Positions 46,401-54,980 of a stretch of DNA of 64,000 nucleotides are shown in pieces; position 1 is the stretch's first letter; the number at the start of each line of letters is the position of its first letter. A program made the translations under genes and the position numbers. The notes under the pieces are model-generated. The model saw nothing but the letters and a program-made list of their open reading frames with translations, had not been told where the DNA came from and did no database searches. Source of the stretch: Trichobilharzia szidati. Its lineage: Eukaryota > Platyhelminthes > Trematoda > Strigeidida > Schistosomatidae. The stretch is from the NCBI GenBank assembly GCA_944472155.2, contig OX235279.1, positions 143,130,920 to 143,194,919 on the forward strand, in the 5' to 3' direction.

Positions 46401-49400
46401 CAGCCAGAATGCATCTAGACACCACTTTCATAACGAAAATTTAGAAAACTCGAAGACAATAGGAATCATTTAATTGAATTTTAGATTTTCCCGTCGATTG
46501 ATTGGACCGAAGTGCTCCGTCACAGGTTGACATGTCGGCTTCTTGTGCAGGCGCTTCAACGATGTCTGGGCGTGTAATTAGACGTCAATTGATGGATGGT
46601 GAGTAGCAGTGGAATCCAGGATGGGCATGTCGTGGCTCAACTGGTCTAGTGCATAACGCTTTGGCGTTTGAAACTATGGGCAATGGGTTCGAGTCTCCAT
46701 GGGAACATCATCACTCACTGCGGAATGCAGGTACATCCAGATGACGGGTCCCGAATAGGACGAGATGCGCATCCTGGATTCCACCGCTATTTACCATCCA
46801 CCAATTAACCTCTAATAGGAATCATATCTAAAAATGATATGGGTGACGTGAATAAGGAGAACAAATCGCTTTCTTAATGTAGCCCACATCTCTTTTTTTA
46901 AAAGTATAACTGCTTTTTATTCGGGAAATCATGGGATAATGTAACTTCTGAATTTCTTATTTAAATTATTTAAGAACAGGTTGTTTCAAAAGCATATTAA
47001 ATATAAATGGCCTTGTTTCGGAATACACAGACTCTACTTCTGTGTCATAGTTCTAAATTATTTAGTTCTCCTGCAAATAAGTAGAATGAAATACAATGAA
47101 TATTTTGGAATACAGACCTGTGGTTACTGATTAGTAGTCTAGGCTGCATTAGTAATATTTTATTATATTTAAGTGAATGGCGATCCGCATTTCAGGATCC
47201 ATAGGTCAACTGGTAGAGCTCTAGGCTGACAGTTCGAAAACTACTGGTTTGGGCCCTGCTGCAACAAAGTGTGACAGGTTCAGCTATTGCTCAGTGCATC
47301 AGTAGGACAATGTCTCAATCCAAGATTATTCTAGATAGTTTGACCATCTATTTACTGTACTCATTTGATTTCTAAAGTATTGCACAGTGGCGTTTTTAAT
47401 GTTCTACACGACAGAATCATCTCCATCTATAGCAAAAATGGACTCCTACTAGTTTCATTTAGTACTAGCTCCTTTAAATCCATATTGAGGTTAAGAAATT
47501 GTTGCTGGTAGTTGGAATAAACAAAAGCCAGACATCTCAAAACTTACTAAATAACTGAACTGGATTTTCAAAGCAGAAATTTGCACAAAAGTACAGTACC
47601 TTAAACTGCAACATACTCCACACAGCACACATTAAGGCAGAGAAAAAAATGTAAAGAAGTCGTTGAAAAAGAGAAATGAACGAGAGGGGAAATGATTACA
47701 TGAAGGATAATAAGAATTTATTGGATGTAGAAGAGCGTAATCCGTGAATGCATCTGCACCACTAAGAACTATCTCATCAAGTGCCTTCAGTCATTCCATC
47801 TTAGAGTCTGAACGATCCCAGCCAGGAATTCTACACCCCCTACCTGGTTTAAGCCCATAGTAAAAGATTCCATGGACTGATAACATATTCTGGTTTGATT
47901 CCGATGACTCCTTTTCAGCCCAATCTTATGTCAGCCATCAGAATAAGTAAGAACCAAATATTTTAAAATTTTGTTGAAAAAGCAGCCTAGAGCACAAAAA
48001 TTTCCTACAATATTCTGAAGTAAATACAAACTTATTTTCATACAGTCTATCTCAAATATTTCTGATTTTTTTTCTTTTTTTTGAGAGTGAATTATGAATG
48101 ACTCTAATGATTTATTTCTATTACAGGTATGGTTTCAAAATCGTCGAGCTAAATGGCGTAAAACTGAAAAGAAATGGGGTAAAAGTAGTATAATGGCTGA
48201 ATATGGTTTATATGGAGCTATGGTCAGACATTCATTACCACTGCCTAAAACTATTCTCAAGTCAGCACTGGATAACAATGACGAATCATGCGCACCTTGG
48301 TTATTAGGTAAGTTGAGAATCATACTTTGGTTATCATTGCCTGGGTATCCGCTTAACATTTTTCTTCTCTCTAACCACTGTGTAAATGAGTGATAGTCAC
48401 AAGAGAGGTTTATAATAAGTTTTTTGTCATAATTGAAGTTCATCATCCTGTATCGAGTTTCCTGTTGACAAACGTACTCAGCACCTACAACTTAAAAAAC
48501 ACCTGTACAATTTAGTATACTCAGTGTGTTAGGATAGTCAAAGTCATTTCACTGAACGTATATTGTTACCAGAGCTCAAGAAATCTCGCTTTCGAGAATG
48601 TAGACAGATTGGAGCACAATAGATTGATATGTTATATTTTCTTCAACTCATCATTGCTTGAAAATATTTTGTAGCTACTGGAAACAAAGCATGGTAACAT
48701 CATCGTCAACAAGAATTATCTGATTGTGACGTGCAGTCAGCCGGTATTTGTATAATATTAATTGCCAGCCTACACTCATAAATCTACTTTGCCAGTTATC
48801 ACTTAGCCGGAAAACTGATTACATGAATTTCAGAGACTTTGAAGTTTCAAAATTAATCATGAATGTGTGTGCTTCCTACTTTAAAATTCCCTCTATCGAT
48901 ATCTTTTAGAAAAGAGTGATTTAAGATTGATTTCTTTAATTTAAAATGTTGCTTTCACATCAAGATAGGCACAGTCCAAGTACACTTTTACAACTACTTG
49001 TTTCACAATATGAAATAATAAACGAAGCTGAAACAAAGTTCAGTGTTAATCTTATGATAGTAAGGGAAGTTTATAGTTCAATATCCATCTTACTATCTGC
49101 AGACTTTGATATTCTGTTGTCATCTTCTAAACACCAGGCAAAGTGAAATCACAATACTTTTATGTACAACTTCACTTGTTTATATAATCAGTGTCTAAAA
49201 GGGGATTTATCCTAACAATAATAATATAATATGGTGATCGATGTCCAGTCTGGAATAAACTAATCAGAATCGGTCATGATTACAGACTAGTTTACATATT
49301 CACGGTGATTTTTCGAACTACACACTTACTTTCTGTCTCGTTTTTTATGTACTGTCACCTAAGTTGTGAGCTAAGAGGTGGGCTAGCCGTTGAATACGTT

Positions 49401-52400
49401 GTAGGTGTAAACAGGAGATAATCGTGATTATCGCGTCTGTCACCAGCTTGGCATCCCTATTTCAATTCAACGTTTTGCAAAATATAATATAATAATAATA
49501 ATTTTGTAATGGACAGCTGTTTCGTCCTAGTTCGGGATTCTTCATCAGTACGCACCACCGGGGTTTGAACCCAAGACATTCCAATTACAAGGGTCGTGAA
49601 CCATAGGATCGGGTCCCAGTTGCTTGAGGTTAACGAGCTCTCCTTGTAACCAGAAGGTCCTGGGTTCGAAACCCTGTAGGTGTGTGCTACTGAAGAGTCC
49701 TAGACTAGGACGCAATAGTTATCCAGTACTCCAAGGTTTTCCAATGGTTGTCTAACCGATTTCAGCTCATGATGGAGTCCTGTAGCCATTCAAGCAAAAT
49801 CCCTACAAAATCGATACTTGAAAATTTTGTGATGATGTATAATGGCGGTCTTTAGAAATGAAAACTTACTAGACAGCTGTTTTAGAAACGATCGATAAAT
49901 CGTGTGTATAAGTTGAAGACATAATTGCATTCGTCGTAAAGGGAGAAACTTCCTACCTGATAGTCTGCAGCTATCATAAACAGGAAAAAATACTTCATAA
50001 TAAATTTCCTGCTAATTGCTTCCTACCATCTAATATCAATAATTCACAGTGCGTCGTGACGGCGAGCCACTTAGCATCGTGGCCACATCGAAAAACTTGA
50101 CTGATAGAAATCAGTTAAACTAGAGACACTACACTAGTTTCTAACTAGTGTGCACTCAAAGATGGCGCCTAATTTAAACATGATCAAAGCTCAGTCAACT
50201 AGCAGATGTATGCAAATTTTCCGAACAAACAAACTGAAAGTTCCCATTTCATGTCGGTTGATAGGCCTGACATTTAACTATGATTATAATCAAAAATATT
50301 TTAATTGAATTTCATACTACTACTATTATTATTTCATGTATTCACACCTTTGAATAAATCTCCTCACAGGAAATAATTTCTTAAAAACTATATATGTAGG
50401 ATTGTACAGGTTGATAATAAATTCGTTGAAAAGAGTCTCTTCGCCGAATCACTTGTTTTAATTTTCTATATGATAGGCTGTAGTCAACAGTTATTTCGTA
50501 ATATTACATTTGTAATCCTTATTTGTATCATACATAATTTTCGTCTTGTCACTCGTTACAATTTTATTGATTCTATTTATTTTTTTACCACAATTTAACC
50601 ACAAAGACTATTTGCTGAGAAATGCCCCTTCTGAATCTTTCATGTACGAATACACGGACTGATAATTACTCCCAGGCGCGCACACACACTCACACTCAGA
50701 CGAGGGTAGCGAAAGGATTTAAATATTTATAGAAAATAAAAATGGATTTAATATGAAAATGCACTTGACATGGGAAATTTATTCCCTCTCATTTGATTGA
50801 CCGTGTAATATTCATAAGGATGATAATAGTTGTTTTGTTATTAGTTAGAATTAATTGCCTATAATAGTCTTCAGCTTGCATAAACACGCACATACACACA
50901 TACAAGCATCCTGCAATTAACGCGAATTATATAAGATGCAGAACACCTTACATATAAGGACAACGACAATAATAATTAGAAATTCTTCTCTCAGTTATCG
51001 TTGATTATCAGTAATATGCGCACTGATTGACTGACGAGTTCCATTTGTCTTTGGGAAAATGCACATATAGAGATTAATTATTCATTTTGTCTGTCTATAC
51101 ACGATCATTTACGGATTGAAATCTATGCAGTAAACATGTATTTTTTTTAAAAAGAATAGCTTTGGATAAGTGAATCCTCGAAAAATCCATCTTATAATCA
51201 GTTATCAATTGGGATAAAATAGCTCTGTTTCGTGGGGAATAAAGTTATGCACCTTTGTGTGTGTGTTCGAGTGGATGGGTGAATGTGGATATATGATTAA
51301 TTAATTTGTATTGCCTTAACTTCGTTTACTTTCTCCCCTACCTTCCCCCTACTTCAGCCTTTCTCTACCTTTACAACATAACAAGTTTTTCTTTTTGCCC
51401 AGTTTTCCTCTTCTATTGCCCCACTTATCCCTGATAAAATTTGTTCAATGTTCACTGTTTCGTTAAGCATTACATGCAAATATAAAGTATGTCCTTCATT
51501 CTCTTTGCCACTTAAAAAATATAATGCAAAGCAGATTCAGATATCTTTCTCACCTTATGAAAAAGCGAAGAACAGGATAACGATGAAATTAACCGTCCCC
51601 TGTTCCCTCACGCCCACCAACCCACTCATCCCGGTATTCCTGACTTCCATCCGAACATGAAGAGTTACTGTTGTGAAATTTTAATCTAAAGAAATCATAA
51701 GATCAACAAAAACAACAACAGAAAAAGGAAGAGGGGAAAAGGCTGTATGGTGAACGGTTAATATTTTACATTTACATTTTATCTAAGGTTAGCCAATTTC
51801 CAGGCCTTCGAGAGAAAGAAAGAAAGAAATACTTCCGTATTTTTTTCCCATCGTTAATTATCAGAAGGATAATAAAATAACTTATTAAATAGATTATAAC
51901 GAACATGGCTATCTCTCAGTGTAACTTATTTCGCTTCCCAAAGGATTGTGCGAAGTTAAGCAACGGTTATCATGAGTGGAAACGCTTAAGATATACACAC
52001 ATACATACAGATAAAATGAAATAAGGTAGCCTAGTTAGTATACTACATACACGCACACATATGCACATGCAATTACAACAAACTGCATAATGAACACATC
52101 TCATTCTTACATAATCAATACATCATACACACTTAGATAAGTATTTCCTGATGATGATAATAATAATAATAATATAAAACAACACAGAAGTTGTAGTTGA
52201 ATGAAAAGAACGGAAAAGGTCGAACAATAAAACAGGGTAAAGAGGAGAGGAAAGATAGAGATAATTAATTAATTTAAAAACGATAACAGTAATAATTATA
52301 ATAATAATAATAACAATAATGCACGCTATTTTTCCCAACGCTTTGATTACAGATTGTATAATTACTTAATAGTTCACGGTGTATTCTGTGTTGTGTGCAT

Positions 52401-52600
52401 AGAACTATATATTTAATGTGCGTTTATATGTGCCTAGCGTGTGGATGGTTGCATGCAGTGGATATGCATATATTTTTTTTATAGGCAATCAGTCAGTTAG
52501 TCAGTCAGTTATCCAGTTAACTAACTTTGTGTATGCGCGCGTACAAGTGCACGTTATAATTAAAACCTTAGTTACAAAAATGTTGCCTGCTAGTTAAATG

Positions 52601-52635
<35 letters not shown>

Positions 52636-54669
52636 TCAACAGGAAGTCTTCTTGAATTTTCCTGGAGAAAAAAATAATTCCTACTACATACAATTTTATT
52701 TCATCCATCAGCTTAATTCTTCATTACATAGTAGGGTGCCATTTTCGTTTTCTAGGCCTTTCTTTGCCTAATAATTCACCATCTAATTCTCCTAGTTCCT
52801 GACGTTCATTTTTTTCCCAGATTTGTTGTATCCTCTTGTGTATGCTTGTGCGCGTGAGTGCGTGCGTGCGTGCGTGTATGTATCTGTGACAGTACAAACA
52901 TACATGGGAATAAAACGAAAAAGGTGAATCAAAATTTATAAGAAATAGATCTAGGGAAGAGGAAGAAGTAGAGAGGACAAGAGTCTAAACAACAACTGGA
53001 TAACTTAATGACTGACTGATAACTGAAATTCAGCTGATAATTCACGCTAATTTTAATAAGAAAATTAAAAACAAATTACATGAAACAATTCGATTCGTTT
53101 CTGCCTGTGAACAATGAACGAATATTTGAAGGATAAAAGAGTATGTGTACATGTGTAATTAATTGTACACGGCTTCCTTCTGTCCTCCTCTGGTTTTATA
53201 TAGCAACTAAATGAGAAATTATGAGAGCAAAGAGTGGAAATTTAAAATATATAAAAAAAAATTTATGTGATTAATGGAATAATTAAAAGTTTGCTTAGTC
53301 AAAGCAGTAGAATGAACATATTTTACAAAATATATGTATAATAAAATTATTCAGGTTATTCCCAGGGTAATTTAACTGGGCTGTAAGACCAGGTCTCTGC
53401 TAATGTGTCGACTCCTAGTAGGACACTTCAAAGATGAGTCGAGGTTAACTTGGTGTTAGTTAATAGATTCCGGTCTCGGCAGAAACATCATCTTTCATTC
53501 GGATGTAGATGCTTCTATGTGATGAGTCCCGAGTAGGATGAAATGTGACACATTGCTGTTAAACAGAAACTAAATAATCCCATGGGGTTGAAGTATTAAT
53601 ATAGTCTCTTTCTGAACACCTTTTTATATGAGTGACAGCTTCTTGAGAAGAATTACTCGGATTTTTGGCTTCCTCATTGTAGTATAATTTACAAACTTAG
53701 ACAGTCATCCTTATGTTACAGAATACGACTAAAGTGCACTAAGTTCATTGAGATGAATGAATTCACATGAGACTAACAGACGTCCCTTTCGCTGATTATA
53801 TGACTGATGACATCTCTGGCTGTCATAATAAGTGTAACAGTTAAAAGAATGATTTTGTCTTGGTCACCATTTTAGCTGAATAAACAGTATTCTTAAGGGA
53901 AGACCACAAGGATTCCCATACTATCGGGGAATTAGAATAAACTTTTTATCTATCAAGCTATAGCTCACATACGTTGTATGAATGTTGATAAAGTAGGTGG
54001 AGTGGAACTCGAAACCAGAATCCGTTGGTTGAATGTTAAGCCCCTGAACTAACAAGTCACATTCCCACTTTGTGAATGATAAACTCTGAGCCTTTTCAAG
54101 AAATTTAACCTCCATAAGTATTGTGTAACGAAATCATGAGACATTAAAGACAATTAATAAATGTTCAGGAGTAATCAGTCCAATTTTTGATTGAAATGCA
54201 TCAAAGCTATCCTAAACACCATCGCACTAAGAAAACAATAAATATAATGCCGACAGGGTTAATTTCAGATATTCACATTTATTTATATCATCGAGTATAT
54301 AACAAAATTCATTCTTTTGATTATTATTGGAAATTTCTATTTCATCTTCCTTTATTTCTATTCCCCCTAATAGGCATGCATAGAAAGTCATCCATGCAGT
54401 CCAGTGTAGAACAGGACACTAAAGAAGATCCAATGTTGGATTCAAGTAACTGTGCTGCTCTGTCAAGTCCTGCAACCACGGTGACATGTTTAACTGAGTC
54501 GATACACTCATCAAATGAGTCAGAAAAAACGAATCCTGACGATGAAGTACTGAATAGCAAAAATGATCTCAATGATAATAATAATAACAACAGTAACAGC
54601 ACAAATGAGGATCATGATGGCAATGAAGCTGACGACAGAGATGAAAAGAAACCTGATAATTATAAATAG
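27615..54669 (+). CDS. vsx: VSX/CHX10-type (CVC) homeodomain transcription factor, five coding exons
   Basis: Predicted nuclear sequence-specific transcription factor of the Vsx1/Vsx2(Chx10)/ceh-10 family, which specifies retinal and interneuron types in other animals; its role in flukes cannot be read from sequence. Joining five exons gives 2253 nt, 750 residues plus stop, in frame. Residues 21-30 ([10 protein letters not shown]) fit the family octapeptide, an eh1-like Groucho-binding motif. Residues 31-546 are low-complexity, Asn/Ser-rich, with Gly, Thr and Asp tracts. The homeodomain is about 547-606, with WFQN, Gln50 and Asn51. The CVC domain follows directly from 607 ([20 protein letters not shown]... 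to APWLLGMHRKS, split over exons 4 and 5). The tail is Asn- and acid-rich. At 750 residues it is about twice the size of vertebrate Vsx2, mostly from the linker. The intron between homeodomain residues 46 and 47 is the usual one in paired-class genes. Start chosen: ATG 27615, close to the octapeptide. Confidence 0.93.
28672..29095 (+). mobile_element. family B SINE with target-site duplication
   Basis: Flanked by taataaacattaatt (28657-28671) and taataaacattagtt (29096-29110), 14 of 15 identical. Left arm from tcaagtattggttttgtagg, a central spacer (28800-28900), plus-strand tRNA-like unit 28920-28990 (A-box region agtggctcaatggtatacga, B box gggttcgaatctc), hammerhead 28992-29038 and the right arm ending in tcatgatgaaatcctccatg. 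Sits in intron 1. Confidence 0.85.
28992..29038 (+). ncRNA. hammerhead ribozyme motif (family B), C3 changed to A
   Basis: Reads ATGAAGA, GTCC/GGAC stem II (one neighbouring base changed), GAAAC, AGCT, GTC, CAGTAC. The 5' strand of stem I is eroded (gcgcgttt) and C3 is A. It begins about 10 bases after the B box of the tRNA-like unit. Confidence 0.55.
30765..30960 (-). mobile_element. family C tRNA-like SINE fragment
   Basis: Minus strand reads cattggtggttgagtagtag (A-box region) and ggtccgggggtcagctccc (B-box region). Body lost or decayed. Confidence 0.55.
31800..32050 (+). repeat. family D repeat with hammerhead motif
   Basis: Second copy of the family at 21180-21430. Retains the ribozyme block and the downstream gaccacctcgacccggctag segment, then a cagtagtatata end also seen at 23543-23560. 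Confidence 0.6.
31910..31959 (+). ncRNA. hammerhead ribozyme motif (family D), C3 lost
   Basis: ACTG/CAGT stem I, then TGATGA directly (C3 missing), strong stem II GCTTG/CAAGC, CGAAA, stem III A-T, C-G with loop GGTT, and GTG at the cleavage position (G there is not cleavable). A decayed copy of the fold seen at 21325-21375. Confidence 0.5.
32840..33335. mobile_element. Smα-like (family A) SINE, inverted dimer with one ribozyme deleted
   Basis: Left unit: minus hammerhead at 32873-32916 (TTGATGA, GGAA; two core changes), minus tRNA-like part 32960-33015 (gaggctcgaacccag). Right side: outer arm 33069-33166 and its inverse 33230-33330 (acatgtcaacctgagaccga, ccaatcaatcgacagg), with the ribozyme position between them reduced to catccactgctagtcacc (33190-33208). 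Confidence 0.75.
33336..34410. other. transposon-poor stretch with simple repeats
   Basis: CGCGCGCACACA and CACACACAGA runs (33683-33720), CATGCATAC-type runs (33895-33955) and (GACT)/(AACT) runs (33998-34025). No gene seen. Within intron 1. Confidence 0.5.
34415..34690. mobile_element. family B SINE, degenerate palindromic unit
   Basis: Left arm from gttagtttgtagagatttga, internal deletion of the left ribozyme, then a poly-G stretch and a plus hammerhead remnant at 34587-34634 (ACTGATAAAGAGTCC, with inserted bases) and right arm start (gtactcccaggttttccaat). Confidence 0.6.
34691..35113. other. unassigned stretch with open frame and tRNA-like remnant
   Basis: The frame ending at 34924 (91 codons from 34649, first part inside the SINE) reads [15 protein letters not shown]...; not recognised. 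At about 35010-35095 the minus strand has a decayed Smα-like tRNA unit (ggttcagtaatgtatatcgc, gcctaggcattcgaag). Confidence 0.35.
35127..35359. mobile_element. family B SINE, compact foldback with target-site duplication
   Basis: Flanked by an exact 13-bp repeat, tatttgtttttca, at 35114-35126 and 35360-35372. Left arm 35127-35205 and right arm 35250-35359 are inverted copies over about 80-100 bp. The left ribozyme is cut off after cgtcctagtttgg and joined directly to the B box (ttcgaatcccgg) of the plus half, leaving one ribozyme (35227-35272). Total 233 bp. Confidence 0.85.
35227..35272 (+). ncRNA. hammerhead ribozyme motif (family B), U4 changed
   Basis: Stem I GTACTG/CAGTAC is fully paired. 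The core reads CGGAAGA (U4 to G), stem II is weakened (GTTT/GAAC), then GAAAC, AGCT and GTC are kept. Confidence 0.55.
36440..36478 (-). mobile_element. family B arm fragment fused to a family C SINE
   Basis: gttcgtgagatgacattagttaggg is a short piece of the family B left arm. It stops abruptly at the family C head. Confidence 0.55.
36479..36706 (+). mobile_element. family C tRNA-like SINE
   Basis: Best-preserved copy: cggtggcatagcggttagga, ggggttcgatccccgacc, the body, and tail gaagccctatgttcc (36668-36682) then aacgtgaaggaataaaa. Next to it is a minus RTE copy, tail to tail. Confidence 0.85.
36715..37280 (-). mobile_element. RTE-clade LINE 3' fragment
   Basis: Starts with an ATT tract (the inverted AAT tail) and follows the C-terminal RTE sequence seen on the minus strand at 55840-56275 and 61395-61960 (cttctgccc..., ccttgttgctaatcctttct). 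After 37230, family B-like bits (ttccgtcctagtttctggca) are fused. Confidence 0.7.
38110..38340 (+). mobile_element. family B SINE, plus half unit
   Basis: tRNA-like unit (aggtcccagtagcctaatgg; ggtcctgagtttgaacccca), a short (GT)n expansion, hammerhead 38230-38274 (core TGAGGA with C3 to T, AGAAA second strand) and right arm to ccctataacctatta. Confidence 0.7.
38345..39270 (+). pseudogene. CR1-clade (SR1-like) LINE fragment, reverse transcriptase
   Basis: Conceptual translation over three frames gives [13 protein letters not shown] (motif A), [18 protein letters not shown] (motif B) and [19 protein letters not shown], where the expected YADDLTV reads YVFDLTV, so the catalytic pair is lost. 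The C-terminal thumb remnant is at 39006-39269 ([17 protein letters not shown]). Frameshifted and truncated at both ends. Confidence 0.8.
39380..39685 (-). mobile_element. family B SINE with target-site duplication
   Basis: acaatacctt occurs at 39370-39379 and 39686-39695. Left arm from caagtgttggtttgtaggga, minus hammerhead with complete core (39466-39511), minus tRNA-like unit 39520-39600 (gggattcgaacccag, gccactgggacc), then a junction at about 39601 to a plus arm (cccaaactaggacgaaacag...) truncated before its end. Confidence 0.85.
39466..39511 (-). ncRNA. hammerhead ribozyme (family B), complete core
   Basis: Minus strand: GTACTT, CTGAAGA, GTCC, loop CAAACTA, GGAC, GAAA, C, loop AGCT, G, T, cleavage C, CAGTAC. 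All invariant core bases (C3 U4 G5 A6 G8 A9, G12 A13 A14) are present and stem II has four pairs. Stem III is A-U plus C-G. Stem I has five pairs with a U-C mismatch next to the cleavage site. It is the best family B candidate for activity. Confidence 0.75.
41465..41640 (-). mobile_element. Smα-like (family A) SINE, decayed minus copy
   Basis: Begins tagtcgatggcagcc, then the hammerhead block in minus sense (gtggaatccaggacttgtat, ttcgtccactcttgaactct) and a tRNA-like remnant (ttcactaaaccatttagcca). Core degraded. Confidence 0.6.
42190..42425 (-). mobile_element. family B SINE in a (TTTA)n site
   Basis: Left arm (atggaggattttatcatgag), minus hammerhead 42251-42296, minus tRNA-like part to gcgagctcg, then a direct jump (about 42353) to the plus right arm ending accaatacttgaaaa. 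Flanked on both sides by TTTA-type repeats, which hide any target duplication. Confidence 0.8.
42251..42296 (-). ncRNA. hammerhead ribozyme motif (family B), cleavage triplet changed
   Basis: Minus strand core CTGAAGA and GAAA intact with GTCC/GGAC stem II, but the cleavage triplet is GCC instead of GTC, removing the A15.1-U16.1 pair. Stem I GTACTA/CAGTAC. Confidence 0.65.
42426..42462. repeat. (TTTA)n microsatellite
   Basis: TTTA repeats with two interruptions. Confidence 0.85.
42465..42775 (-). mobile_element. family C SINE with embedded family E fragment
   Basis: Minus strand: tRNA-like head (tcggtagttcagcaactgaa ... ggttcagggtttaatccc), family C body (agttaggcgtgaggctag) and RTE-like tail (42480-42510). 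Between body and tail, 42541-42605 is a piece of family E: from the second half of its hammerhead (GGCAC, GAAACCTAGGTC, CAAGG) through its 3' end. The junctions at about 42536 and 42606 are sharp. Confidence 0.65.
43455..44262 (+). CDS. vsx: VSX-type gene, coding exon 2
   Basis: The acceptor follows ttttatttcacttttaacag. The exon supplies two bases of codon 282, then 268 codons, then two bases of Arg551 (homeodomain residue 5). Open throughout. It encodes a low-complexity linker: Gly run (about 43764-43783), Asn/Thr/Ser-rich runs, an acidic Asp/Glu run (44165-44230), then SSKRRRH, the basic N-terminal arm of the homeodomain and likely nuclear import signal. Donor AG|GTAAGC at 44263. The Asp and Asn runs lie on GAT/AAT repeats that may vary between individuals. 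Confidence 0.88.
44263..45897 (+). other. vsx: intron 2 of the VSX-type gene (1,635 bp)
   Basis: GTAAGC donor and TTGTAG acceptor. Contains the Smα dimer 44305-44715. 44716-45897 holds nothing recognised apart from a 61-codon frame at 45028-45213 without similarity. Confidence 0.9.
44305..44715. mobile_element. Smα-like (family A) SINE, inverted dimer
   Basis: Outer arm 44318-44395 (ttggttgactggaccgaagt). Minus hammerhead about 44408-44455 (minus strand ATGACGA, GTCC/GGAT, GAAA). Minus tRNA-like part (gtggctcgaactcagtg; aacgttatccactaaacc), plus B-box remnant (acaggactcgaacctcaggg), plus hammerhead about 44634-44684 (ATGACGA, one base lost before GAAA) and right end. Possible short target duplication ctaaaatt on either side. 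Confidence 0.75.
45898..46021 (+). CDS. vsx: VSX-type gene, coding exon 3 (homeodomain helices 1-2)
   Basis: A 124-bp exon too short to stand out as an open frame. Acceptor ctgtattgtag, donor CAG|GTAAAT. Completes Arg551 and encodes [29 protein letters not shown] and [12 protein letters not shown], that is homeodomain positions 6-46. The sequence is paired-like and typical of the Vsx family. Confidence 0.95.
46470..46813. mobile_element. Smα-like (family A) SINE with 12-bp target-site duplication
   Basis: Exact aataggaatcat at 46458-46469 and 46814-46825. Left arm (attttagattttcccgtcga), a minus hammerhead half (46609-46636) cut after gtcgtgg and joined to a plus tRNA-like unit (ctcaactggtctagtgcata; caatgggttcgagtctcc), then a plus hammerhead (46735-46779) and the right end ccaccaattaacctc. 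Total 344 bp, the usual Smα size. Confidence 0.88.
46735..46779 (+). ncRNA. Smα-type hammerhead motif, C3 changed to A
   Basis: Stem I ATCCAG/CTGGAT (6 bp). Core reads ATGACGG (C3 to A, A9 to G), stem II GTCC/GGAC, GAGA instead of GAAA, stem III A-T, T-A around loop GCGC, triplet ATC. Three core changes, so inactive. Confidence 0.65.
47195..47275 (+). repeat. tRNA-like repeat, other family
   Basis: ataggtcaactggtagagct resembles an A box and ctactggtttgggccc a poor B box. The spacing fits a tRNA-derived unit but no cloverleaf closes. Seen once. Confidence 0.35.
48127..48307 (+). CDS. vsx: VSX-type gene, coding exon 4 (recognition helix and CVC domain)
   Basis: Acceptor tttatttctattacag. Begins [12 protein letters not shown] (homeodomain positions 47 onward, Gln at position 50) and runs straight into the CVC domain: [33 protein letters not shown] and ESCAPWLL. 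The CVC domain is the family hallmark and is nearly unchanged from other animals. Donor G|GTAAGT at 48308 leaves one base of Gly653. Confidence 0.96.
49498..49826. mobile_element. family B SINE, dimer with two hammerheads
   Basis: Minus hammerhead 49507-49551 (ATGAAGA, GAAA; C3 to A), minus tRNA-like part, then plus tRNA-like unit (gggtcccagttgcttgaggt; gggttcgaaaccc), plus hammerhead 49684-49729 (CTGAAGA intact, but GCAA instead of GAAA) and right arm ending aaatcgatacttgaa. aattttgtaatg and aattttgtgatg at the two borders are the likely target duplication. The two ribozymes carry complementary defects. Confidence 0.8.
50430..53335. other. transposon-poor block in intron 4
   Basis: About 2.9 kb without any of the repeat families that occur every 1-2 kb elsewhere. 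Contains CA/GT tracts (50676-50695, 50888-50902, 52851-52880), a GTCAGT-type tract (52487-52512), TAAT-rich motifs such as ataattaattaattt (52261-52275) and an AAT run. No open frame looks coding. A cis-regulatory role is possible but unproven. Confidence 0.45.
52600..52634. repeat. (ATA)n microsatellite
   Basis: Eleven uninterrupted ATA/AAT units. Confidence 0.9.
53340..53575 (+). mobile_element. Smα-like SINE, very old copy
   Basis: Block order matches Smα: ...ttccggtctcggcagaaaca, cattcggatgtagatgcttc, then a hammerhead remnant at 53513-53560 (GTGATGA, GTCC/GGAT, GAAA). C3 is G and the stem III/I strand is eroded. Confidence 0.5.
54374..54669 (+). CDS. vsx: VSX-type gene, coding exon 5
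   Basis: Acceptor ttctattccccctaatag. Completes Gly653 and continues MHRKSS, which closes the CVC domain (WLLGMHRKS as in other Vsx proteins), confirming the join across the 6-kb intron. The rest (about 90 residues) is Ser/Asn-rich and acidic, ends DEKKPDNYK and stops at TAG 54667-54669. Confidence 0.93.
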
Positions 54670-54980
54670 CGATAATATCAACAGTCTATTTTCACTTTTT
54701 TTGTTCTTTCTTTTTCGTTTCTATATTGCCTTAGATCTGTTGACTTCAGAGACTGATCACTTGGCTTTTTCAGAAAATGCAAATACACACACACACAAGT
54801 GAATTAGTTTACATAAATAAACATTACTACATAACATGCTTCTATGACATCTACATATAATATCGTGGAAAGGAGACTATGCATGTAGGCATCAAGAAGT
54901 ACAGCGACACCAACACCAACCATATAAACATGACTGCAATGATTAAAAACTATAGATTATGTGAATTTCAAAATAAAACT
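54670..54980 (+). other. vsx: probable 3' UTR of the VSX-type gene
   Basis: AATAAA poly(A) signals at 54816-54821 and 54972-54977 follow the stop codon; a (CA)n run lies at 54784-54797. Which signal is used cannot be told. Confidence 0.5.

Larger units (their letters stand above)
46022..48126 (+). other. vsx: intron 3 of the VSX-type gene (2,105 bp)
   Basis: Splits the homeodomain between residues 46 and 47. Holds a Smα element and a tRNA-like repeat. 46826-47190 and 47280-48126 show nothing recognised. Confidence 0.9.
48308..54373 (+). other. vsx: intron 4 of the VSX-type gene (6,066 bp)
   Basis: GTAAGT donor, CTAATAG acceptor; splits the CVC domain. Contains a family B unit (49498-49826), a transposon-poor block (50430-53335) and an old Smα-like unit (53340-53575). 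48308-49490 and 53576-54373 show no feature. Confidence 0.9.

Noticed and set aside
54187..54373. In-frame extension upstream of exon 5
   Set aside because: The frame is open, but the CVC domain continues exactly from the acceptor at 54374; the upstream part is AT-rich intron.
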